From Pleurocapsa sp. PCC 7327 (GTDB taxonomy: Bacteria > Cyanobacteriota > Cyanobacteriia > Cyanobacteriales > Microcystaceae): a stretch of DNA of 64,000 nucleotides. Location of the stretch: contig NC_019689.1 of NCBI RefSeq assembly GCF_000317025.1, positions 1,527,501 to 1,591,500 of the forward strand, in the 5' to 3' direction. The translations under genes and the position numbers were made by a program. Below are positions 54,741 through 63,573 of the stretch, piece after piece (within the stretch, counting starts at the first letter, position 1; every line of letters starts with the position of its first letter). The notes beneath the pieces were generated by a model, which saw nothing but the letters and a program-made list of their open reading frames with translations, searched no databases and was not told the origin of the DNA.

Positions 54741-55454
54741 TTAGAAGAATCTTTCCTTATTCCTAGAGGAAAACAATCCCAATATCGGACCGAGAATCGC
54801 CCCGAAAACGAAACCGCCCGCGTGCGCCCAATAGGCAATTCCGCCACCTTCCATGCCGATGTTAGCAGGTGCTTGCAGGCTGGCAACGCCATAGAGAGCT
54901 TGCTGCACGAACCAAAAACCGAGAAAGAACACGGCGGGAATTCTAATGGTAGTCAGAAAGAAGCCCAACGGAACTAGAGTTAGGATTTGCGCTTTAGGAA
55001 AGCGGATAATATATGCTCCCAGGACTCCTGCGATCGCGCCGCTAGCACCGATGGCAGGAACGCCCGATTGCATCGAGAAAAACCATTGAGTTAGAGCCGC
55101 TAACACGCCGCACGTCAGATAAAAAATAAGATATTTAATGCGACCGAGCTGGTCTTCAATATTATTGCCAAATACCCACAAAAACAACATATTGCCAGCA
55201 ATGTGCAAAAAACCGCCGTGCAGAAACTGCGAGGTCACTAGCGTTAGCGATTGCGAGATTATCCGATCTGTATCGCCGCTACTCAAGCTTGCTGTTAATT
55301 CCCTAGGGACAACACCGTAGGTATAGAAAAACTGCTCTAACTGTTGGGGAGATAAACTGAGTTCGTGTAAAAACACAAAAACATTGATGCCAATCAATGT
55401 ATAGGTGAGATAGGGAGTAATTCTAGTCGGATTATTGTCGTGCAGGGGAACCAC
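54741..55454 (-). CDS. rhomboid-family intramembrane serine protease
   Basis: 237 residues with six or seven spans. The catalytic Ser138 is in PAIGASGAIAGVLGAYI, and the His211 in IAYWAHAGGFVFGA. The L1-loop-related GNMLFLWVFGNNIEDQLG after HIAGN is also typical. N-terminal PLHDNNPTRITPYLTYTLIGINVFVF matches this subfamily. It cleaves membrane-anchored substrates within the bilayer; the substrates are unknown. Same orientation as the AI-2E gene upstream, 64 bp apart. Confidence 0.92.
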   Translation of the reverse strand: MVPLHDNNPTRITPYLTYTLIGINVFVFLHELSLSPQQLEQFFYTYGVVPRELTASLSSGDTDRIISQSLTLVTSQFLHGGFLHIAGNMLFLWVFGNNIEDQLGRIKYLIFYLTCGVLAALTQWFFSMQSGVPAIGASGAIAGVLGAYIIRFPKAQILTLVPLGFFLTTIRIPAVFFLGFWFVQQALYGVASLQAPANIGMEGGGIAYWAHAGGFVFGAILGPILGLFSSRNKERFF

Positions 55455-55518
55455 GATGACTTTTCCTCTCGATTAAAAGTTGTCAAAAAAATAATTTGAA
55501 ATTAGCACGTTCCAGCCT

Positions 55519-56549
55519 TTATGAAGGAGCGTGTCGCCACTTATCCAGAACATCTTTAAACAATACTTCCTCTAGCCAAATCTTAGCTACTACCGTCAGC
55601 GGTAGTGCCATCAATAGTCCCAAAACTCCAAAAAAGCTAGCAAAGATGATTTGAGCAGTTAGGGTAATGGCAGGTAAGAGCGACACTTGTTTTGCCATAA
55701 TTGCAGGCGTTAACCAATAACTTTCAAGATTTTGAATGACAATATAGACAATTAAAACAGCAACGGCTTTCCAGGGAGAATCGAGTAGCGCGATCGCGAT
55801 GGGAAATACGGCACTCAAAGTAGGACCAATATTAGGGATCAAATCGAGCAATCCTGCTAAAATTGCGTGAGCGAGGGCAAGCGGCACTTGTAAAATCCAC
55901 AAACTAATCCCGCTCATCAAAGCAACAAAACCCATTTGCATTAAAATCCCAATCGTCCAATTCCCTAAAGCGACTTCGCAATGAGAAATAATTTCGTTAG
56001 CTCGCTGGCGATAGAACGAGGGAAATAACCGGATAAATAAGTTCCGGTATGGCTGAGGATTTATTAGTAACATAAGGCTTAAAACTAGAACTAGGACTAG
56101 CTGCAAAATAACGTTAACCGACGCCGAAAAAAAGTCAAAAGTTTGCGCCAATAATTGAGTCACATAGGGCTGAAGCTGTTGTATTATCGTGCTGAGATCG
56201 GGGAGATTGCGAAAATCTTGTTCGGCTAAGCGAGCTTGTAACCACTGAATTCCTGCCTGAATTTGTACAAAAACTTGTGGTAGCAATTCGAGCAGTTGTT
56301 GAATCTGTTCGACAAAAGCTGGCACGATTAGCCATAAAAAAATAATCAAAAGTACGAATAAGATGGCAAGGCTCAAAAATATGGCTACGGCGCGCCGTTT
56401 GACCCATCGCTGGAGTTGTTTCACTAGCTGATTGATGGCAATTGCTAATACCACGGCTGTAAAAAAAGCAGCAGCAATTGCCGCATTTCCCAAAGGATAT
56501 AGAGCGAGAGAATTAAAGCTATTAAGCCAAGCGATCGACCTAAATTCAC
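55519..56549 (-). CDS. AI-2E family transporter (frameshifted at a T7 run)
   Basis: The intact frame 55519-56493 encodes 324 residues of an AI-2E family permease (about eight spans, the PNIGPTLSAVFPIAIALLDSPWKAVAVLIVYIVIQNLESYWLTPAIMAKQVSLLP block). The family's N-terminus is in the next frame: from GTG 56549 it reads VNLGRSLGLIALILSLYILWEMRQLLLLF. The two parts meet at seven T on the minus strand (plus-strand A7 at 56461-56467). Eight T would fuse them as ..LLLLFFTAVVLAIAINQLV. So either one base is lost (mutation or sequence error), or slippage makes the full protein. Family members export or import small compounds; role here unknown. Confidence 0.8.
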
Positions 56550-56803
56550 AGTTTTATGACAAATAAGCTAACTACCAATGTCTAGCTATGGTTTTCGTCC
56601 TTGAAATGTATCCCTGTACTTTTAATATCGGCGACAATGATGACGGGAAAATGACAGCAACGGGCGAAAATCAGCTACCTAGAAGTCACAATTTAGAAAG
56701 ATCGAGGCAATAGCCTCACCTCCCCTTGCGTTTAGGATAGAAGGGACAAACTGACCAGATCGTCCTTCCTCGGTAGGATTCTACAGCGATCGAAAGTCCA
56801 TTT

Positions 56804-56899
56804 TGTCATTCCCAGTGGAGTGGAACGTAACAAAGAATCTCTGTTTAAAGTTGGTATGCTCAGATGTTTCGCTTCGCTACTGCTAAGCTCAACATGACA
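56804..56899 (-). repeat. dispersed TGTCATG...AACATCT repeat, best copy
   Basis: On the minus strand: TGTCATGTTGAGC.., ..GCGAAGCGAAACATCTGAG.., ..CAGAGATTCTTTG.., and ending GGGAATGACA, so the ends are TGTCAT/ATGACA inverted. Shorter or degraded copies are at 15591-15668 (+), 26538-26607 (+) and 29285-29327 (-). Confidence 0.65.
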
Positions 56900-57018
56900 A
56901 AGTGCAAGCAAGCTCTGCCGTGAGACGGCGAGCACCTTGCACCTTCTATCCTTTTGGGACAACCTGTAAAGAAGACCCGATAGGAATTGTAGTCTATTTT
57001 AATCGAGTTGAGCTTTGA

Positions 57019-57040
57019 GCCTAGAACTAAAGTTCTAGGC
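57019..57040. repeat. dispersed palindrome copy 2 (CCTAGAACT)
   Basis: GCCTAGAACT and AGTTCTAGGC around AA; the same palindrome and flank as copy 1, in inverted orientation. Confidence 0.75.
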
Positions 57041-57203
57041 GTTGGTGCTTTAAATCTGAAGCAGCGATAGAATATCTAGGGGCAAGCTCTATTGAGAGAA
57101 GTTAAAATTCGTGAAATTAAGGAAATATAACTCGATTGGGCGAAGTATGGAGGGGACAATTCGCTCTACGCTAGAAGTATAGAGAGCAAGAGGAGCTGAG
57201 GCG

Positions 57204-57635
57204 ATGCAACGGATAATTTTAGCGACTCTAGCTATAATAATACCTCTATTGTTGATAACTCAGGTAAAAGCAGAGAATCCAGCCCATGTAGAACAATTGC
57301 TAGCTACCGGAGAGTGTCCCCGCTGCGATCTGAGCAAAGCTGATTTGAGTGCTGCCCATCTTATTGGTGCGGATTTGAGAGAAGCCAACTTGTCTGGGGC
57401 AAACCTAACTGAAGCTAATCTCGAAGGTGCGGATTTAACTGGTGCTAATCTACAAGGAGCTAATTTAACTAAGGCTTTTGTGACTAATGCAACCTTTGAG
57501 AACGCGAATCTTAACCGAGTTAACTTCACAGAAGCTATGGTTTACGATGTTGACGTGAAGGGAGCTTCGATGGAGCAACTCAATTTGATGAATGCTGAGA
57601 TTTATAATACCAATATCGGCGTTGGTGGAGAATAA
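57204..57635 (+). CDS. secreted pentapeptide-repeat protein
   Basis: 143 residues. Residues 1-23 are a signal peptide (..LITQVKA-EN). A CPRC motif precedes a run of about fourteen A(D/N)LxX pentapeptides (LSKADLSAAHLIGADLREANLSGANLTEANLEGADLTGANLQGANL..), which form a right-handed square beta-helix. The start ATG follows AGGAGCTGAGG. Likely periplasmic or luminal, where such proteins occur in cyanobacteria. Function unknown. A methyltransferase gene follows after 17 bp, so they may be cotranscribed. Confidence 0.88.
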   Translation: MQRIILATLAIIIPLLLITQVKAENPAHVEQLLATGECPRCDLSKADLSAAHLIGADLREANLSGANLTEANLEGADLTGANLQGANLTKAFVTNATFENANLNRVNFTEAMVYDVDVKGASMEQLNLMNAEIYNTNIGVGGE

Positions 57636-57652
57636 GTTTAGCAGGAGGAATC

Positions 57653-58390
57653 GTGAGCGATCGCGTGCCAGTCGAAATTTTTCCCGGTGAAGTTTTTGCT
57701 AATACTACCGATTTTGATACCTGTATCCGCCAACTAATTCCTTATTATGACGAAATGTTAGCTACGATCGCTCGCTGCATACCCGTTAGTGCCGAGCGAG
57801 TTCTAGAATTGGGCTGCGGAACGGGTGAATTGAGCGTCAAGCTGCTGCAAAACTGTCCCCAGGCAACCGTAATTGCCCTCGATTACTCTCCTCGCATGCT
57901 CGAATATGCTCGTGGCAAAATCGAAGCGACTGGCTATGGAAAGCGCTGGCGTGGAATCGTAATGGATTTTGGCGCTTGGGCGGCAGGCAAAACGGCACAA
58001 GGAATTGGGAGTAAGTTTGATGCCTGCGCTTCCTCTTTAGCCATTCACCATCTCGCCAATCCAATGAAATTAAGACTTTTCGAGCGGATTCGAGCCAGTC
58101 TCAATCCGGGCGGGAGTTTCTGGAATGCAGATCCCGTGGCGATCGAGTCCCCCACACTATCAGAAGTCTACCAGAGCGTCAAGGAAGCATGGGCGAGCGA
58201 TCGCGGAACGACGCTGGCACAGGTACGCGCCAAGATGGGTCAGAGCAATCCCTACGGCTATTCTAGTCAAGACCAATTGGCGACATTAGAAGAGCATTGG
58301 CAAATGTTGAAAACGGCAGGGTTTGAATCAGTGTCGGTGCCCTGGAAATATTTCGGATTGGCTGTTTTCGGTGGTTTTGTTCCCAAATAG
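57653..58390 (+). CDS. class I SAM-dependent methyltransferase
   Basis: 245 residues, starting at GTG 57653 behind AGGAGGAATC. Rossmann motif I VLELGCGTGELSVKLL (about 47-62), then the Asp strand VIALDYSPRML (about 74-84) and a motif II-III region ..DACASSLAIHHLANPMKLRLFERIRASLNPGGSFWNADP. The substrate is not apparent; the C-terminal helical part (YQSVKEAWASDRGTTLAQVRAKMG, EEHWQMLKTAGFESVSVPWKYFGLAVFGG) resembles small-molecule methylases. Proximity to the pentapeptide gene is noted without functional inference. Confidence 0.88.
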   Translation: MSDRVPVEIFPGEVFANTTDFDTCIRQLIPYYDEMLATIARCIPVSAERVLELGCGTGELSVKLLQNCPQATVIALDYSPRMLEYARGKIEATGYGKRWRGIVMDFGAWAAGKTAQGIGSKFDACASSLAIHHLANPMKLRLFERIRASLNPGGSFWNADPVAIESPTLSEVYQSVKEAWASDRGTTLAQVRAKMGQSNPYGYSSQDQLATLEEHWQMLKTAGFESVSVPWKYFGLAVFGGFVPK

Positions 58391-58812
58391 CAATAGAGAT
58401 AGAGCCGCTCTGTAAATCTATAGGAATATTTTGCTAAAAAACCGTCATTTTCTGATTTTTATTTCCCTGTTTCTCGTAACTTGCCTGTTTTTTTTCTTTA
58501 AGTTCTACTGAGGGGAATTTGCCCAAGAATGGTTGAATAATTCTGGGGCAGCAATAACTCAAATCGCCCTCACCCCAACCCCTCTCCCAGAGCGGGAGAG
58601 GGGCTTTCAAGTTAAGACTTTGGACTGAAGTCCCTTCTCCTCTCGTGGGAGAAGGGATTTAGGGATGAGGGAACAAAGATTTGTCAGTCAACCAGCATCC
58701 TTCGCTATTGCTCTCCAATGACAGGTAATATCTTTCTTTGGAGGCAACTTGATATAAGTTTTCCAAAAATTTGTAGCAGCAGGTTTAAAAACCCGTCTCT
58801 ACAGTGTTATGT
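58391..58812. other. intergenic region with nested palindromes
   Basis: 422 bp containing the nested palindrome at 58567-58671, otherwise AT-rich with no gene. The downstream gene is on the minus strand. Confidence 0.5.
58567..58671. repeat. nested palindromic repeat
   Basis: Outer arms CCCTCACCCC (from 58567) and GGGATGAGGG (ending 58671). Inside are hairpin 1, CCCCTCTCCC-agagc-GGGAGAGGGG (58579-58603), and hairpin 2, CCCTTCTCC..GGAGAAGGG (58632-58656), with a further GACTT..AAGTC pair between. The form resembles a repeat unit I know from other cyanobacterial genomes. Confidence 0.65.
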
Positions 58813-60015
58813 TTATTTTTCTACATCGGTTACTCGCCAACTCAGCTTGAGGTTAAACCAGAAATTCCAAACCGTAACGATCGCGATCGCCATTAAATTT
58901 GCCACGTAGCGATCGATCCCAAAAACATTAAAAAATAAATTTAATAGTAAAACATTAAGAATTAATCCAGCCAAACAGATAACATTAAACTTAATTAACC
59001 GTTTTAATCGCTGACGCTTGCCCGGTTGTCGGCGAGAAATATCGCCAAACGTCCAGAAATCATTCCAGAGAAAATTATTAATAATTGCCAACTCTGAGGC
59101 AATAATTTTGCTGCGCGTGAGAGGCAACGCAAGCATACTAGGATCGCTGAGCAAGTACAGCACTCCCATATCCACAAATACGCCGCTAAATCCGACAACT
59201 CCAAAGCGGAAAAATCGCTCGACGGGCCACAAAGAAAAGCGCAACCTCAGCAGGTGTTGAATATACTCGACATATTGTTTCCAAGTAACCTTGCTTTCCC
59301 CAGCGACGCGCTCCCGAAACACGTAACCCGCTTCGGCAATCCAGCGGATTTTTCCACGAGCAGCAACTTCAATAAGAATTTTATAACCTACCGGACTCAA
59401 TTGTTTGCCAATAATGGCGCTGCGACGCACCATAAAGTAGCCGCTCATAGGATCGGACAGGCGACCAATGACTTCGGGTAAGATAACCAATCCCAGCATC
59501 TGTGCGCCGCGAGACAAAAACCGCCGCACGGCACTCCATTCGCTCACCCCGCCACCCTCGACGTGGCGACTGGCAACTGCCAAATCTGCGCCGTGTCCCA
59601 TTTCTTGCAGCAGTTGCAACAATACCTCTGGCGGATGCTGCAAGTCGGCATCGATTACCCCAAGAATTTTTCCCCTTGCGACTTGCCAACCGCGCACGAC
59701 TGCAGTGGAAAGTCCTCGTTCGGTTTGTCGGCGCATGACTCGCAGTTGGGGATAGTAGGGAAGCAACTCTAGCGCGATTTTCCAGGTTAGATCGGGACTA
59801 TCGTCATCGACGACGATTAATTCGTACTGTCCCGGAAGGTAGTCATCTAGGAGTTGGGTCAAAATTTGGACGATGCTGGCAATATTTTGACTTTCTTTAA
59901 AGGTGGGAAGAACAAGGGAAAACTCAATAGGCTCCTGTTCGGCGCTATCGACAAGATAAGGTCTTTCGGGGATTTGTAAAGCTCCAGAGGGAACAGGTAA
60001 AAGAGAATCATTCAT
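58813..60015 (-). CDS. glycosyltransferase family 2 with C-terminal GtrA domain
   Basis: 400 residues. Residues 30-260 are the dolichyl/undecaprenyl-phosphate sugar transferase type GT2 (FSLVLPTFKESQNIASIVQIL, VVDDDSPDLTW, GKILGVIDADLQHPPEVLLQLLQEM with the DAD motif). Residues 265-395 are a four-span GtrA domain (FFRFGVVGFSGVFVDMGVLYLL.., ELAIINNFLWNDFWTFGD). Such fusions place a sugar on a polyprenyl carrier and help flip it for use by membrane transferases. The adjacent minus-strand gene encodes just such a membrane transferase. Confidence 0.9.
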   Translation of the reverse strand: MNDSLLPVPSGALQIPERPYLVDSAEQEPIEFSLVLPTFKESQNIASIVQILTQLLDDYLPGQYELIVVDDDSPDLTWKIALELLPYYPQLRVMRRQTERGLSTAVVRGWQVARGKILGVIDADLQHPPEVLLQLLQEMGHGADLAVASRHVEGGGVSEWSAVRRFLSRGAQMLGLVILPEVIGRLSDPMSGYFMVRRSAIIGKQLSPVGYKILIEVAARGKIRWIAEAGYVFRERVAGESKVTWKQYVEYIQHLLRLRFSLWPVERFFRFGVVGFSGVFVDMGVLYLLSDPSMLALPLTRSKIIASELAIINNFLWNDFWTFGDISRRQPGKRQRLKRLIKFNVICLAGLILNVLLLNLFFNVFGIDRYVANLMAIAIVTVWNFWFNLKLSWRVTDVEK

Positions 60016-60051
60016 TAGTAATTAAAAATAATCGTGACAAAATAGGGGTTA

Positions 60052-61719
60052 TTAGCGAGGATTTCGTTCATAGAGACTGAGATTAAAATGATCTAGCTCC
60101 CTAGTTCCAAAAAGCTGTTGAGTTTTTTTGAGCTGAAATTGACCATCTAAGACTTGTCGAAGTTGGTTTTTTTCTTCTGTGGTACTCGATTCTCCCCAAA
60201 CGGGTCTAGCGCTGTCTAACCAAAGAATCCGTTGATAGCGATCGCGATCGGGGACAAGGGTTTTTTGAAGCACTGGGGCAAGTTCGTCGGATGGTCGAGC
60301 GAGCAGCATTACTGAAGAAGTAGGTGGCAGGTAATAGGCTAGGCGCAACACGTGACCCCAGGCAGTAGAATTCATGACAATTAAAGTTGTCGCTTTTTGG
60401 TTCTGTTCAATTATGTCTGCTATTTGGTGAAACATCCAGCGATTTCTGATACTAAAGTCGCTGGCACTAATACTCAAATACAATAGCAGCAATGCGATCG
60501 CGGCTATTTTTCGCCATTTTCCGGCTGCTCGTTCGATCCAAACTGTCAATAAGAATAAACAACCGGGAAGAATAAAAATAACCGATCGCCCCCAACCAAA
60601 GCCAAGGGTAAACTTTCCCGTCGCTACGTCCATCCCCAGCATTAACAACAGAGGAACGATGCCTAGCATCAAAGCAATTCCTAAAATTTGACGCTGCTGG
60701 CGCTGCCAAAGATCTAGGCTACAGGCAAGCAAGATTGCGATCGCGCCTATCCCCGCGATCGTGGCTAGGGTAGGAGGTAAAATACTCACCCAATCTCCTA
60801 AAATTAGGTGAGTTCCCAGAGTTCTAGCAAAATCCTGTAGGTGTTGCAGGGTCGTTTCTAGCCAGCCGCTAGCTGTCTCAAATCTTTCTAAATCTGCATT
60901 GCGTAACTGCTGTCGCGTTCCCCACAGAGTCCAAGGAACGTTGATGATAACACCCCCTCCAAAACATAATGCGTATTGCCGCCATTGCCGTCTGTCTAAC
61001 AACAGCATTAAGGCAGCTAGCACGATTAACAGGCAAGCAAAGTAATAAAAAGTCATTAAGCCAGCCGCGATCGCGCCGATTAGAATTACACTCCAGAACC
61101 ATTTGGACTTCAAGATTTTTGATTCTGTTTGCGGGGATCGATTTTGGTTATTGAGGTGAATTAATTCAAATAATGCCCACGTCGTTAAAATTACCCAAAA
61201 AACGAGCGAACCATACATCCGCACGTTCAAGGAATGGAATAGATAATAAGGATTTAATCCCAAAAGTGCCGCCAAGAGAAGCCCCCCGCGATATCCCAAC
61301 AGACAGCGACCCAAACCATAGGCGCTACCGATTGCCCCAATGCTAAAGATGGCGACTAGACTTCGCATGGCTGTTTCTGAATTGCCAAATAATCGCAGCC
61401 ACAGATGTTGTCCGATAAAAAATAAAGGTGGATGGGGTTCTTTCACTAAACCCTTGAGCAGTTTTTCTCCTGTTGCTAAAATGTCGCCGAGTCCTTTTTC
61501 GGATGGCAGATTCAGTGCCCCAAGGTATTGAGTTAGGACGACTGGCGTATCGTCGGGATGTTTGTATAAACCTTTTTGTCCTGTAGAAAGAAGCAAGGAT
61601 AAAACTTCGTCATACCAGAATTCGCGGCTTCCTAGATTAATAATTCTGATGAGAACGGCAATGGCGATCGCAACTAATAAGAGTAACTCCACAGAAAAGT
61701 ATTTTGGAATTTTAGCCAT
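60052..61719 (-). CDS. membrane glycosyltransferase, GT39/PMT-like
   Basis: 555 residues with about ten spans. After the first span comes NLGSREFWYDEVLSLLLS, a loop Asp-Glu in the position of the catalytic acidic residues of GT-C transferases. The next segments include the Tyr/Trp-rich LLGLNPYYLFHSLNVRMYG. The C-terminal ~130 residues are a soluble domain (..MLLARPSDELAPVLQKTLVPDRDRYQRILWLDSARP). GT39-type enzymes transfer a polyprenyl-phosphate-linked sugar. Overlap in purpose with the neighbouring GT2-GtrA is likely. Start at ATG 61719. Confidence 0.85.
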   Translation of the reverse strand: MAKIPKYFSVELLLLVAIAIAVLIRIINLGSREFWYDEVLSLLLSTGQKGLYKHPDDTPVVLTQYLGALNLPSEKGLGDILATGEKLLKGLVKEPHPPLFFIGQHLWLRLFGNSETAMRSLVAIFSIGAIGSAYGLGRCLLGYRGGLLLAALLGLNPYYLFHSLNVRMYGSLVFWVILTTWALFELIHLNNQNRSPQTESKILKSKWFWSVILIGAIAAGLMTFYYFACLLIVLAALMLLLDRRQWRQYALCFGGGVIINVPWTLWGTRQQLRNADLERFETASGWLETTLQHLQDFARTLGTHLILGDWVSILPPTLATIAGIGAIAILLACSLDLWQRQQRQILGIALMLGIVPLLLMLGMDVATGKFTLGFGWGRSVIFILPGCLFLLTVWIERAAGKWRKIAAIALLLLYLSISASDFSIRNRWMFHQIADIIEQNQKATTLIVMNSTAWGHVLRLAYYLPPTSSVMLLARPSDELAPVLQKTLVPDRDRYQRILWLDSARPVWGESSTTEEKNQLRQVLDGQFQLKKTQQLFGTRELDHFNLSLYERNPR

Positions 61720-61785
61720 GGGGAAGCCTCATCTCGTCAGATTGAATACAATCGGATTTAGTACAAAACTAACTTTATCTAAATT

Positions 61786-63540
61786 TTGCTTAAAGTCTTG
61801 TCTAGGATAGTTAGATTTCCTCCTCATTCGCCAGTTCGACGCTATTTAGTTGAAGGAGGAATCATTCTCCTTTTAGCTTTAGCAACCGCGATCGTCAACT
61901 GGAAGATGATTCGCGATGGCATCAATGGCATGGCAGATTTAAAATGGCATATTCCCTGGCTGCAACATTTTTCTAAACAACTTGCAGAAGGGATTTGGTA
62001 TCCCCGCTGGCTAGCAGGCACCAACTACGGGTATGGCAGTCCCACATTTGTCTTCTATGCGCCCCTAGTCTACTACATCGGTTCGTTGCTGAAATTCAGC
62101 TGCTTAAATACTGAAGATACGATTATTGCTTTATTTTCTTTGGCAATTTTCTTATATGGTTTGAATTTTTATATTTATGGTCGAAATCGCTGGGGAATAT
62201 TTGCTGCTTTTGTTGGTGCATTAGCATACATGACCGTCCCTTATATAGCCTTAGATATTTACTATAGAGGCGGAGTTGCCTCGATGTTTGCACAGGCATG
62301 GATTCCTCTCATTTGGTGGCTAACCGAAAAGACTCTAGCAAAATCAAAATGGGGAATTGGTTTAGCGATTTCTTGGGCGATGATGGCTTTGACTCACACG
62401 GCAAGTTTATTGCTTTGCTTTATTTTTTGGCTGCCTTATACGCTCATTTTTCTGCTTCATCGATCCTGGAAGGCTGTATTAGCAACAATTATATTTGCTG
62501 GCATTGGTTTGGGAATGGCATCTTTATACTTACTGCCAGCAATTGTTGAAAAGTCCTTCGTCAACACTGAAAATATGAAAGAATTCTTGGGAGGATATCG
62601 AGCTGCTTTACTTGGCTCTGGCATTCCACTCTTTCCTCTAAAAATTACTCAATTGGTGAACATTTCTTATATTTTTATCCATCAGTTATTGGCGATCGCG
62701 ATTTTAACCATTATTGCTTTAGTCTTCTGTCGTAAAAATAAGGCAATTATTCGAGAAACTTGGGGTTGGCTTGCTTTTGCGATCGCGATCGCCTTTATGA
62801 TGAGTTCGCTGTCTACACTGATTTGGCAATCTAGTAGCATGCTACAATCGGTTCAATTTCCTTGGCGGTTATTGCAGCTTTTTTCATTTGTGGGAGCTGC
62901 TTTATGTGGGGCTGTAGTTAGCGGTATTCTTAAGCTTCGATCGCCTTTCAAGCTATTATTATCGTTAATTATTATTGGAATTCTTTTACTAAATTTTAGA
63001 TATTCTTATAAACTTTCCCGTCAATTCATTACTTTGCGAAATCCAGGGAAAGGAAGCATTGCCCATTTAGAGTATATTAAAATAGCCCTTGACGATCCCT
63101 ATACAGATAAATTGAGAGATGTTAGAGAATATCGCCCTTTACTAAAGGGGGGTAATTCATCTCCTCCCGAACCCCTCATCGGACAACCGCGAGTTTCCCT
63201 AAAAAGCGGTAAAGCAGACATCCAAATCGAGCGGTGGGATAGTTACTATCGAAGATTTGAGGTAATAGCCAAAGAGCCTTCAACTATTAGGATACGAACC
63301 TATTATTATCCTGCTTGGCATTTATATTTAAATCAAAAATCTCATCCAATTGCAATGGCTAACGATGGAACGATGGAACTGAAATTAGAGCCAGGTTCTC
63401 ATGAAGTAGAATTGGGCTATCAATGGACTCCTGCGTTTATTGCAGGCATGATTTTAAGTTTTTTAAGTGCTGCGGCCTTAGTTTTTTTGTGGATTAAAAG
63501 TTCAAAAATTCAAATCGATAACATGAGGGATAAATTGTAG
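61786..63540 (+). CDS. polytopic membrane protein, PTPS-related / GT-C-like family
   Basis: 584 residues from TTG 61786; a start a few codons later is also possible, no ATG is near. About eleven spans in residues 20-400. After span one the conserved loop GMADLKWHIPWLQHFSKQLAEGIWYPRWLAGTNYGYGSPTFVFYAPL matches the domain called 6-pyruvoyl-tetrahydropterin-synthase-related, a name that does not reflect function. The C-terminal beta domain (about 480-545, IQIERWDSYYRRFEVIAKEPSTIRIRTYYYPAWHLYL) is typical. Probably a GT-C-like glycosyltransferase or lipid-linked sugar handler. Divergent from the GT39-like gene, sharing its promoter region. Confidence 0.78.
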   Translation: MLKVLSRIVRFPPHSPVRRYLVEGGIILLLALATAIVNWKMIRDGINGMADLKWHIPWLQHFSKQLAEGIWYPRWLAGTNYGYGSPTFVFYAPLVYYIGSLLKFSCLNTEDTIIALFSLAIFLYGLNFYIYGRNRWGIFAAFVGALAYMTVPYIALDIYYRGGVASMFAQAWIPLIWWLTEKTLAKSKWGIGLAISWAMMALTHTASLLLCFIFWLPYTLIFLLHRSWKAVLATIIFAGIGLGMASLYLLPAIVEKSFVNTENMKEFLGGYRAALLGSGIPLFPLKITQLVNISYIFIHQLLAIAILTIIALVFCRKNKAIIRETWGWLAFAIAIAFMMSSLSTLIWQSSSMLQSVQFPWRLLQLFSFVGAALCGAVVSGILKLRSPFKLLLSLIIIGILLLNFRYSYKLSRQFITLRNPGKGSIAHLEYIKIALDDPYTDKLRDVREYRPLLKGGNSSPPEPLIGQPRVSLKSGKADIQIERWDSYYRRFEVIAKEPSTIRIRTYYYPAWHLYLNQKSHPIAMANDGTMELKLEPGSHEVELGYQWTPAFIAGMILSFLSAAALVFLWIKSSKIQIDNMRDKL

Positions 63541-63559
63541 TGCGGGCAGGATGCCCGCA
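63541..63559. repeat. single GCGGGCA hairpin
   Basis: TGCGGGCA-GGA-TGCCCGCA directly after the stop of the preceding gene (the TAG ends at 63540), so it can act as a terminator stem. It is the compact one-hairpin form of the GCGAGCA repeat family. Confidence 0.6.
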
Positions 63560-63573
63560 AGCGATCGATCTCG

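Larger units (their letters stand above)
56550..57203. other. intergenic region with dispersed repeats
   Basis: 654 bp. Contains the repeat copy at 56804-56899 and the palindrome at 57019-57040. The open frame 56732-56962 on the minus strand crosses the repeat and is not accepted. An AAGAGGAGCTGAGGCG ribosome binding region precedes the pentapeptide gene. Confidence 0.5.
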
